Positions 1 to 7,263 of a DNA stretch of 64,000 nt are shown here, piece after piece. Source of the stretch: CAUZIZ01 sp965218775 (GTDB taxonomy: Bacteria > Acidobacteriota > UBA6911 > RPQK01 > JAJDTT01). Numbering within the stretch: position 1 is the stretch's first letter; each line of letters opens with the position of its first letter. Under the pieces are notes generated by a model, which had not been told where the DNA came from, did no database searches, and saw nothing but the letters and a program-made list of their open reading frames with translations. The translations under genes were made by a program, and so were the position numbers. The DNA lies in the NCBI GenBank assembly GCA_965218775.1, contig CBDCLS010000005.1, positions 434,001-498,000 on the forward strand. Reading direction: 5' to 3'.

Positions 1-1
1 A

Positions 2-235
2 GATCCGAATCGGGTCCAGATCCGCTTCGGAGGAGCCTGGAGCGACACCGAAACAGAAACTGATGGAGGCCAGCGCCAGGCTCTTACCGGGAACGCAGAC
101 CAGGTGGCCGAAGACATTCATAGCTACCGGAGGTTGGGCGTCAGTCACCTGTCCGTGAGCCTACTTCGGTCGGATCTCCAGGAGAGTCTGGAAAGAATGG
201 AGCGCTTCATGACGGAGGTCGCCTCTCTGGTTTAG
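2..235 (+). CDS. LLM-class (luciferase-like) flavin oxidoreductase, C-terminal part
   Basis: This open frame enters from the left edge and stops at TAG 233-235, so only about 77 C-terminal residues are present and no start is visible. The frame reads LTGNADQVAEDIHSYRRLG and then a short beta-strand plus a terminal helix with MERFMTEVASLV. The 'G(T/N)xxQVAEDIxxYRxxGVxHL' pattern followed by 'MERF' is the usual C-terminus of F420/FMN-dependent luciferase-like monooxygenases (TIM-barrel oxidoreductases). Substrate and cofactor cannot be judged from this fragment. The next gene starts 125 bp downstream on the same strand. The family call is an inference from the terminal motif only. Confidence 0.6.
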   Translation, partial: DPNRVQIRFGGAWSDTETETDGGQRQALTGNADQVAEDIHSYRRLGVSHLSVSLLRSDLQESLERMERFMTEVASLV

Positions 236-360
236 TCCTGTCCCGTTTGCTTAAGCCAACATCCCTTGGTTCGCTGCCTAGCCTTGGCGTCTCATTCACA
301 CTACAATGCGCTGCGGGAACGGCAGGAACTGTCCTATAGAAGCTGCAACTGGAGATCCTA

Positions 361-1998
361 TTGAAAAATGCCGGACTAGCTTGGATCGACTGGCTGATCA
401 TCGCCGTATACGCCTCCTCGACCATCTGCTTGGGCTGGTATTACAGCCGGAGACAGAAGGACGCCAAGGAGTACTTCGTCGGCAGCGGCGGTATGAACCC
501 CTTTCTGGTGGGCGTCTCCCTGTTCGCCACTCACCTCAGTGCAATCTCCTATCTCTCGGTGCCAGGGGAGACGATCGCCAAAGGACCCATCTTCATTCTG
601 CTGATCCTCCCCACCTACCCGGTGTCCTATTTGATCGTGAGCCGATTCATCCTTCCCCTCTACATGCGACACCGCGTGACCAGTGCCTACGAGTTGCTGG
701 AGGAGAGGCTGGGTCTAGGCGTCCGGATCTTGGGCGGGATGATGTTCATCCTGGTGCGTCTCACCTGGATGTGCCTGCTGGTGTACGTGGCGGCACGAGC
801 CATGACGGTGATGCTCGGAGTCGACGAGAGTTGGATTCCCTGGATCGTTCTCGTGACCGGCTTCGTTTCCATCATCTACACTTCCCTAGGGGGACTTGGG
901 GCCGTGGTTATCACGGACTTTCTCCAGACGGCTCTGCTGTTGGGAGGGGCGATTCTGGTCGTGGTCCTGGTCACGATCGAGCTCGGCGATCTCAGCTGGA
1001 TTCCCACCTCCTGGCAGCCTTTTTGGGATACTCAACCCGTCTTCAGTTTCGATCCACAGGTGCGTGTCACCATGTTTGGGACCTTTTTTTCGGTGATGGT
1101 ATGGACCGTGTGCACCGCCGGCGGCGACCAACTCAGCGTCCAGCGCTTCATGGCCACCCGTGATTTGAAGGCCGCTAGCCGTTCTTATCTCATTCAAACC
1201 CTGGTAGCCACCACCGTCTTGGGAACCCTGCTGTTCGTCGGCTTTGCCCTCATGGGCTACTTTCAGGCAAGACCCCATGAACTGCCGCTGGGTCTGAGCC
1301 TGGCAGAAAACGGAGACCAGATCTTTCCCAGGTTCATCTCCTTCCACTTGCCGGTAGGCATCTCGGGATTGGTGGTCTCTGCCATGTTCGCGGCGGCCAT
1401 GTCCAGTCTCGATTCGGGTGTAAACTCCATAACCGCCGTAGTTACCAATGACTTCCTGGACCGCTTCGGTCTGAAGCCAAAGACCAAAAAGGGACACGTT
1501 CGGCTGGCCCAATGCGTGGCCTTCGGACTGGGTGCGGTCGTCGTAATCGGCAGCTCCTATATGGGCAACGTCCCCGGCAATATCACCGGCATGACTCAGA
1601 GAACGACAAACCTATTGGCTACGCCCGCTTTCAGCCTTTTCTTCTTTGCTCTTTTCCTCAAGTTCGGAAAACCGGCCGGCGCGGTTGTGGGAGCGATCTA
1701 TGGCATCGTAACAGGTGTGCTGATCGCCTTTTCAGGGAATTTTTACAGCCTCCTACAGACACTACCGGCTCTCAGCGCAGCAGGCGCAATCGACACGACA
1801 CCACTCAGCTTTCAGTGGATCAGCCCAGTGTCGCTGGCGGTCAATCTCGCCTCCGGCGCAGCCCTCAGTAAGGCAATCCGAAAGGAGGACTCGGGGGAGC
1901 GGATTATCCTCAAATCGGCCGTCGCCCTTCTTCCTTTGTTAGTCCTGATCTCTCTCATATTGGGCTGGCCCTGGATCGATCAGTTTGTACTAAATTGA
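361..1998 (+). CDS. Sodium:solute symporter (SSS family)
   Basis: A 545-residue multi-pass inner-membrane protein with about 13-14 hydrophobic segments. It should import a small organic solute (sugar, sugar acid or similar) with Na+. The N-terminus (WIDWLIIAVYASSTICLGW then DAKEYFVGSGGM) and the later SAMFAAAMSSLDSGVNSI stretch are hallmarks of the SSS/SLC5 family. The start is TTG at 361: GGAG lies about 8 nt upstream (ggagatcctaTTG) and no ATG occurs in frame near it. Length is normal for the family. The gene stands ahead of the secreted propeller-like proteins, which fits uptake of products released outside the inner membrane, but the substrate is not shown by the sequence. Confidence 0.9.
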   Translation: MKNAGLAWIDWLIIAVYASSTICLGWYYSRRQKDAKEYFVGSGGMNPFLVGVSLFATHLSAISYLSVPGETIAKGPIFILLILPTYPVSYLIVSRFILPLYMRHRVTSAYELLEERLGLGVRILGGMMFILVRLTWMCLLVYVAARAMTVMLGVDESWIPWIVLVTGFVSIIYTSLGGLGAVVITDFLQTALLLGGAILVVVLVTIELGDLSWIPTSWQPFWDTQPVFSFDPQVRVTMFGTFFSVMVWTVCTAGGDQLSVQRFMATRDLKAASRSYLIQTLVATTVLGTLLFVGFALMGYFQARPHELPLGLSLAENGDQIFPRFISFHLPVGISGLVVSAMFAAAMSSLDSGVNSITAVVTNDFLDRFGLKPKTKKGHVRLAQCVAFGLGAVVVIGSSYMGNVPGNITGMTQRTTNLLATPAFSLFFFALFLKFGKPAGAVVGAIYGIVTGVLIAFSGNFYSLLQTLPALSAAGAIDTTPLSFQWISPVSLAVNLASGAALSKAIRKEDSGERIILKSAVALLPLLVLISLILGWPWIDQFVLN

Positions 1999-2085
1999 GG
2001 CCGGCCCCTGGTATTCCAGTCTGGTTCAAGGAAAGCGGGCGGTCCCGGATCTGGTGGAGTAAAATGCGAAGGAAAGGAGAATCGC

Positions 2086-2541
2086 ATGCAGGATCGAATT
2101 GAGAAGCTAGTCCAGACCTACGAAAAAGGTGGGCTGACTAGAAGACAGCTGGTTGTTGGACTCACAGCCTTGGTCAGTGGCACCGCGGCTGCCACCTCGC
2201 CCAGCACCTTTAAAGCCACCGGCCTGAATCATGTCGCTCTTGCCGTCACCGATTTGGCCCGATCCCGCGATTTCTACACGAAGCTCTTGGGAATGCGCGT
2301 GCACCGCGAAGCTGCCGGCAGTTGCTTTCTCACTTTCGGAAACAACTTCGTCGCCCTCTTCCGACGAAACCAAGCCGGCATGGACCATTACTGCTACTCA
2401 GTCGAGGGTTACGATGCCCGGGAGGCGGCTCAGAAGCTCCGCGAGCAGAACCTGGAATCCCGGGTCAGAGGCAATCGAATCTATTTCAACGATCCCGACG
2501 GACTCACCGTCCAGCTGGCTGCAGCGGAACACCGTCCCTAG
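2086..2541 (+). CDS. VOC (glyoxalase/bleomycin-resistance fold) protein with Tat-like leader
   Basis: A 151-residue protein. Residues 1-40 carry LTRRQLVVGLTALVSGTAAA, a twin-arginine-like leader, so export is likely. The rest is one vicinal-oxygen-chelate module: GLNHVALAVTDLARSRDFYTK, a central DHYCYSVEGY strand, and a final DPDGLTVQLAA. In metal-dependent members the last strand usually gives a Glu ligand (DPDGxxxEL); here it is Gln, so metal binding may be changed. The start follows AAAGGAGAATCGC. The stop codon TAG (2539-2541) coincides with the left target duplication of repeat element B1. Substrate unknown. Confidence 0.75.
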   Translation: MQDRIEKLVQTYEKGGLTRRQLVVGLTALVSGTAAATSPSTFKATGLNHVALAVTDLARSRDFYTKLLGMRVHREAAGSCFLTFGNNFVALFRRNQAGMDHYCYSVEGYDAREAAQKLREQNLESRVRGNRIYFNDPDGLTVQLAAAEHRP

Positions 2542-2720
2542 CCCGGATTATTCATAAGTTTTCGTCGCGAGGCAGTGCCAGCGCCGTCCTGACAAGGCTT
2601 GCGACCGAGGCCTCCGCAGTCGTACTTGTACAGTACGTCGAGGAGGCCGACCGAGCGTAACGCAGTCAGGGCGGATGATGGCGTTGCCGCAGCAGAAAAT
2701 TTATGAATAATGCGGGCTAG
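2538..2720 (+). mobile_element. Fold-back MITE, family B, copy B1
   Basis: A 183-bp element bounded by CTAG at 2538-2541 and 2717-2720. The ends are inverted: left CCCGGATTATTCATAA, right TTATGAATAATGCGGG. The core (about 2580-2675) contains GACAAGGCTTGCGACCGAGG and GAGGAGGCCGACCGAGCG and is itself an imperfect hairpin. The same core recurs at 49595-49776 (opposite orientation) and 59975-60157 with different terminal repeats. No coding capacity is credible. The left CTAG supplies the stop codon of the VOC gene. Confidence 0.8.
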
Positions 2721-2722
2721 TG

Positions 2723-3537
2723 ATGTTGGCATACTCTCGAATTCGCTCTCAGCCGGGACGCTGCTGTGCCCTGATGATTTTGGCGACCTCAGCTCAGCTC
2801 ACGGGTTACAGCGGGATTAATTCTTCTCCAAACCTCGCTCCCTCGAGCACTGTCTCAACGGTGCCGCCATCGAAGCAAATGAAAAATCTGCCTCCCGGGC
2901 TTCATCCCCTGACAATCCGTGATCCCGATGGCCAAGAGTTGCGCTTCACAATCTCCGTTCCAGAAGGCTATTCGGCGAAGAAACCGGCGCCGCTGATCCT
3001 GGCGCTGCATTACGGCGGTCGTGTGACTCCGTTCTATGGCGGCGGGATGATCCAGATGCTGGTGGGGCCGGCCTTGGCCGAGCTGGGCGCCATCGTCGTG
3101 GCTCCTGACGCGATTGTCCGAGGTTGGCAAAACGAACCGAATGAAAAGGCCGTGCTTCACATCCTCAAGCTCGTGGTAGATCAATTCAACATTGACCGGA
3201 ACAAGACGCTGGTAACGGGCTTCAGCATGGGTGCAGCCGGCGCCTGGTATTTCGCCGCAAATCACCACCGGCGTTTCTCAGCGGCGATCCCCATATCGGG
3301 ACGTGTGCCCGACAACCTGGAGTGCAGCCTACCCACCTATGTGATCCACTCCCGAATGACGGTCTCATTCCTCTCAATGTCGTCCAACAATCGGTCAAGA
3401 AACTGAAGTCACAGCGCTGTCAGGTTCACCTCGAGGTGGTTGAGGGAATCACACACTTTCAGACCGGACGATTTGTCCAACCGTTCAAGCAGACCGTCCC
3501 CTGGATCAGAAAGGTCTGGAAGCGACAAGGAGACTGA
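2723..3537 (+). pseudogene. Alpha/beta hydrolase (carboxylesterase/depolymerase-like), frameshifted
   Basis: The first frame (2723-3406) encodes a leader, a cap region, and the nucleophile elbow GFSMGAAGA (GxSxG) near residue 175. It then loses homology after YVIHSR. The second frame continues with NDGLIPLNVVQQ and EVVEGITHFQTGRF to a stop at 3537. In this family the acid and histidine of the catalytic triad come from 'IHSRND..VP' and 'GxxHF', so both lie in the second frame. The join is near 3355 (tcccgaatgacgg), where one extra A would restore HSRND. Either a one-base deletion has broken the gene or there is an assembly error. The start overlaps the right end of element B1. Confidence 0.75.
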
Positions 3538-3607
3538 CACTGCCCTTATACCCCGGTTTCGACTCGACCGCGGATAGGTCGGGGACGATTGCTGAAGGAG
3601 GGTCAGA

Positions 3608-5113
3608 ATGAAAAGACATTGGCCTCTACGCTTGTCGGTCGTGGTCCTGGGTACTTTCAGTCAACTGGGAGCGGCTCCGGCCCAAGGTCCCAGCTCGAAC
3701 AGTATCGTGCGCCAACCCCCGGTCCGCGAGATCGGCCCCAGCCGACAGCTGTTCCTGGACGATTGGCTGATCGATCGAATGGAGAACGTTGCCCGCTGGG
3801 TCCACCGGGCCTCCAAGGAACCGACCAACCCGATCCTGAAGCCGGAGCGACCCTGGGAGGGAAAGCGGATCCTCTATTCCAACGTGATCTACGACGAGAA
3901 AGAGCAGCATTTCAAGCTCTGGTACAACGTGCGGCCCCAATCAGAGAATCTCTTGTGCTACGCCACTTCCAGTGACGGACTGAGATTCACACGTCCCTCC
4001 CTGGATCTACGCGACTTTGAGGGCAGTAGCGACAACAACCTCGTCCTCCTACCTGCTGGAGCCAACGAGGCCAGAGTCTTCCGCGACGATCACGACCCCC
4101 AACGCAAGTACAAGATGGTCTTCATGAAGTTCGAGACCTATGGGATCAGCGTGGCCTGGTCCCCCGACGGACTCAGATGGACCGCGCACGAGTTCCCCGT
4201 AATCGTCCCCACCGGAGACGGTCTCTCTACCCCTTTCTGGGATGATCGCAGACAACGCTACGTCTACTATCACCGGCCCGATGGGCGACACATGCTGCGC
4301 TGGTCCAAGGTAGTCGATCCGGCAGCCTTTCCGACTCGGCGAATCGGTCTGGCCGAGAGCTTCAACTACACACTGTGGTCAGATCTCAAAGAGGTTGTGG
4401 TTCCAGATGAAAGGGACGGGGCGGGCACGGACTTCTACTACATGCCGGTGCTGCCCTATCAAGACTGCTATGTGGGATTCCTGATCGTCTACCACGAGTA
4501 CACCGGGGATTCCGATTTCATGTCCGGATTCAACTACACCCTGGATGCACAGCTCACCTTCAGCCGCGACGGACGGAAATGGTCTCGAGTGGGTGAACGG
4601 CAGACTTTCCTCAGCGGAAGTCCCGAATCCTGGGACGAAAAGAGGGTCTATCCCGAGTGTGCACTGGTGCGGGGGGATGAGGTCTGGATCTACTATCGCG
4701 GCTCGAGCGTCCCCCACAGGAACACCAACAAACTAGCTGGGACGGTAGTCAATGGCCGCACCCTGTTGGGAGATGCCTTGGGAGTGGCGCGAGTGCGGCT
4801 CGGCGGCTTCGTCTCCGTCCGGGCGGGGAGGGAGGAAGGGCTATTGACTACCTGGCCCTTGGCCTTCAATGGCAGAGAACTATGGATCAACGCCGATGCC
4901 TCCCAGGGATCGCTACGGGTAGAGGTGCTGGACCTATTTGGGAAGCCAATCCCGGGCTTCAGCCGCAAAGACTGCCGCGTCCTGCAAGAAGATCAAGTGC
5001 GCTGGAGGGTTGAATGGAGCGGAGGTCGAAGTCTTCAGGACCTCGAAAAACCAGTCCGGCTGAGATTTATCCTCAAGAGCGCCGACCTCTACTCGTTTCA
5101 GATCCGCCCTTGA
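3608..5113 (+). CDS. Secreted LFxDD propeller-like protein, paralog 1
   Basis: A 501-residue protein with a Sec-type leader (MKRHWPLRLSVVVLGTFSQL) and a very good ribosome site (GAAGGAGGGTCAGAATG). It belongs to the family represented five times here. Shared landmarks in order: RQLFLDDWLID; NPILKPERPWEG; YDEKEQHFKLWY; YATSSDGL; NNLVLL; RKYKMVF; SPDGLRWTA; VVPDERDGAGTDFYYMPV; FSRDGRKWSR; EVWIYYRG; GGFVSVRAG; and a C-terminal sandwich-like part with PIPGFSRKDCR and ADLYSFQI. The repeated 'DG..W' turns suggest a beta-propeller as in GH32/GH43-like proteins, with a C-terminal beta-sandwich. The enzymatic role is inferred, not shown; I know no characterised member. Confidence 0.8.
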   Translation: MKRHWPLRLSVVVLGTFSQLGAAPAQGPSSNSIVRQPPVREIGPSRQLFLDDWLIDRMENVARWVHRASKEPTNPILKPERPWEGKRILYSNVIYDEKEQHFKLWYNVRPQSENLLCYATSSDGLRFTRPSLDLRDFEGSSDNNLVLLPAGANEARVFRDDHDPQRKYKMVFMKFETYGISVAWSPDGLRWTAHEFPVIVPTGDGLSTPFWDDRRQRYVYYHRPDGRHMLRWSKVVDPAAFPTRRIGLAESFNYTLWSDLKEVVVPDERDGAGTDFYYMPVLPYQDCYVGFLIVYHEYTGDSDFMSGFNYTLDAQLTFSRDGRKWSRVGERQTFLSGSPESWDEKRVYPECALVRGDEVWIYYRGSSVPHRNTNKLAGTVVNGRTLLGDALGVARVRLGGFVSVRAGREEGLLTTWPLAFNGRELWINADASQGSLRVEVLDLFGKPIPGFSRKDCRVLQEDQVRWRVEWSGGRSLQDLEKPVRLRFILKSADLYSFQIRP

Positions 5114-5124
5114 TCTCGGACTGG

Positions 5125-5216
5125 GACGTTGGTCTCCAGGCCGCCGTCCCGCCGAGCCACAGGCTCGGAACAATAAGACTTCGGCCTGGAGGCCAAAGCT
5201 ACGTTCGCCAATGAAG
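5125..5216 (+). repeat. Palindromic repeat family E, copy E1
   Basis: Starts just after the stop of propeller paralog 1. It holds GGTCTCCAGGCCGCCGTCCC, an inner hairpin CCGAGCCACAGGCTCGG, and then ACTTCGGCCTGGAGGCCAAA. The outer parts pair (TCTCCAGGCC with GGCCTGGAGGCC). Near-identical copies lie at about 10198-10322 (same orientation) and 59836-59950 (opposite orientation). Confidence 0.75.
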
Positions 5217-5232
5217 GTTAGCGTCAGGCCGG

Positions 5233-5529
5233 CTACAGGGTGACTCTGCGAGGGAACTTTACGATTGTGGGGCGGGATTCAGCCCTTGCTCGGAATTGAA
5301 TCGAAGACGACAATCTCTGGCAGATCATCTCTTCAGCATCCTTCCGCAACAACGGGACCTCCCAGGTTTCAACACCCACCTCGGCGGCGATTCGAGAATC
5401 GGGAAGCCCCCGATAGTGAGCTAGAACAAAGACCCGGCGAGGCAAATCTGCTATCTCGCTCAGCGCCTCCGTAATCTGGGAGAACAATTCATCACGATTC
5501 AATCTGTTCGGCTTTTCCGACTTCGTCAT
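5233..5529 (-). CDS. Small sigma-70 region-4-like DNA-binding protein
   Basis: The start at 5529 gives 98 residues. AGGG precedes this ATG, and the longer upstream reading frame looks non-coding. Residues about 30-70 (LPRRVFVLAHYRGLPDSRIA then EVGVETWEVPLLRKDAEEMI) fit the sigma-70 region 4 helix-turn-helix: 'LPxRxRxVFxLxxxxGLxxxxIAxxxGVxxxxVxxxxxxA'. There is no region 2, so it cannot be a full sigma factor; it may be an orphan region-4 regulator or a decoy. It is transcribed divergently from the CHAT gene, with a 244-bp shared upstream region, so it may control that operon or be a partner of it. Function is inferred. Confidence 0.6.
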   Translation of the reverse strand: MTKSEKPNRLNRDELFSQITEALSEIADLPRRVFVLAHYRGLPDSRIAAEVGVETWEVPLLRKDAEEMICQRLSSSIQFRARAESRPTIVKFPRRVTL

Positions 5530-5773
5530 ATCTTTACCCTGCTTTCGCCTCGTTCGATGCCGTTCGACCTTCATGTCATAAAACGGATAAGGCCGCAGAA
5601 TGTTTCGTAAGGGAATGTCTGGTTTTGTAAAGGCACTCCCGCGGCAGGAAAGGATCAAGACGAACTGAGAAATGAATCGACGGTACCAGTATATCGGCTC
5701 CGTGGTAGAATCGGTCCACCGAGCGGCACTCCCCAGAGGTATCCATGAACACTCTAATGATGGTCTGGGATAG

Positions 5774-6823
5774 ATGAGACTGGGCATTGTCGAATTCTAT
5801 CTACTTCGGCACAAGACCCTGATCTTCGTCCTTACCCCTGATCGAACGGAGCCGCTGATCCTCGAGGCCGATCTCTCAGCCGATGCGTTGAGACTCCTGG
5901 GCGATCGGCTGGTGCGAGACTTCTCAGCAGGAAACATCAATCCCGCTTATCCCGAGTGGTCCACGGATCTCGACTACTTCCACGAGATGGGAAGCGTCCT
6001 GGTCTCCGCTCTGGCGGATCATTTGGACCAGATAGATGTCCTCTGCTTCGTGCCCCATGCTCACCTTTTTCATCTACCGTTACACGCACTTCGGTTGGCG
6101 TCGGGAAGATATCTGATCGAGGACAAACCGGTGATCTACGCTCCCAGCGCGACCCTGTTGACACACGCCAGGTCTCAGCGAAGTGCAGACCGCCCCAAGA
6201 CCTTTCTCGGATTGGGAGTCGGGGGAGACAATGACCCACCCAATCGCAAACAGAGCTTCGAAGATGAGGTGGCCGATCTCTCGCAGTTGTCCTACTGGGA
6301 AGAATCTAGAGCACTCCGGGGCGGGGACGCTTCCAAGGAGACTTTCCTCGATCTTTCCACCCGGTTCGACGTCCTGCACCTGTCCTGCCATGGCCATTTC
6401 GAACCCAGCGACCCCTTGGAGTCAGGCCTGATTCTGGCCAACTTCGCTGAGAACAGCCACGGCGATGAAAGCCCGGAGCAACCGAGGCTCACTGCCCGGG
6501 AAATTGCCGATCTAGATCTCAACGTCCACCTGGTCTACCTGAGCGCCTGTGTCTCCGGGCGTCATGATACTCAACCTGGGGACGAGATCATGGGCTTGAC
6601 TAGATCTCTCATCAGGGCTTCGGCTTCGACCGCTGTGGTGAGCCTCTGGCCGGTGGCCGCGGCTGGCTCGACGCGGATCCTGGTTCACAAATTCTATGAG
6701 AACTGGCTGGGCGGAACACTGTCCAAAGCAGAAGCCCTGCAGGCCGCGCAATTGGAGGTCATGCAGTCGTTTCCTCACCCCTATCACTGGGCACCTTTCG
6801 TCCTTTTCGGCGACTGGTCCTAG
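5774..6823 (+). CDS. CHAT-domain (caspase-like) protease, stand-alone
   Basis: A 349-residue protein that is almost entirely a CHAT domain (C14/C25 caspase-like clan). The expected dyad is visible: His in VLHLSCHGHFEPSDPLESG (about residue 203) and Cys in VYLSACVSGRHDTQPGDEI (about residue 258). Upstream strands HLFHLPLHAL and APSATLL and the C-terminal HWAPFVLFGDW also match. CHAT domains are usually fused to the C-terminus of TPR arrays; here the TPR array is a separate gene two positions downstream (7264-10143). No signal peptide, so cytoplasmic. The ribosome site is weak. The next gene begins 17 bp after the stop, so an operon is likely. Confidence 0.88.
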   Translation: MRLGIVEFYLLRHKTLIFVLTPDRTEPLILEADLSADALRLLGDRLVRDFSAGNINPAYPEWSTDLDYFHEMGSVLVSALADHLDQIDVLCFVPHAHLFHLPLHALRLASGRYLIEDKPVIYAPSATLLTHARSQRSADRPKTFLGLGVGGDNDPPNRKQSFEDEVADLSQLSYWEESRALRGGDASKETFLDLSTRFDVLHLSCHGHFEPSDPLESGLILANFAENSHGDESPEQPRLTAREIADLDLNVHLVYLSACVSGRHDTQPGDEIMGLTRSLIRASASTAVVSLWPVAAAGSTRILVHKFYENWLGGTLSKAEALQAAQLEVMQSFPHPYHWAPFVLFGDWS

Positions 6824-6840
6824 TACGGAAGGAGCAAATC

Positions 6841-7164
6841 ATGGATGTCCTCGCGGATCGAATCATGGCTCTCGAGGGGGACCTGGTCCTGGAAGCCTGC
6901 AAGAACCTCAGACTTGGTCTGCTGTACGAACTGAAAAAGAAGACCGACCCGAACGAAGAGGTCTCCGACGACAGGATGGATGCCCTTCGGTTTCTGGATC
7001 TCCAAGGCGAGGCCTCGGAAACCCGAGCGGTGCTGCTGAATGAGGAAGACCCCGAGCACGCGATTGAGCTGGGACGAATGGCGCTCCTGGTTGCCGCTGA
7101 AGAGGAGGCCCTCGCCGGTCTGGCCGCCGTCATCAAGGCGATTCCAACCTTCGGGAGAAGTTGA
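6841..7164 (+). CDS. Small acidic protein of unknown function between CHAT and TPR genes
   Basis: 107 residues preceded by GAAGGAGCAAATC, so it is probably translated. It is acidic and helical (LVLEACKNLRLGLLYELKKK; LAVLLNEEDP-type stretches; AAEEEALAGLAAVIKAIPTF). I recognise no family. It sits 17 bp after the CHAT gene and 100 bp before the TPR gene. That position makes it a candidate adaptor, inhibitor or substrate of the protease, which is an inference from gene order alone. Confidence 0.6.
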   Translation: MDVLADRIMALEGDLVLEACKNLRLGLLYELKKKTDPNEEVSDDRMDALRFLDLQGEASETRAVLLNEEDPEHAIELGRMALLVAAEEEALAGLAAVIKAIPTFGRS

Positions 7165-7263
7165 CCTCGGCCCTGGCACAGCAGCGCTGGGGAGGCGCTG
7201 ACCCTTTCGAATAGGGAGCCAAGCGCCAAAACAGTATAGGAATATAGGAGTGATTCAAAACTG

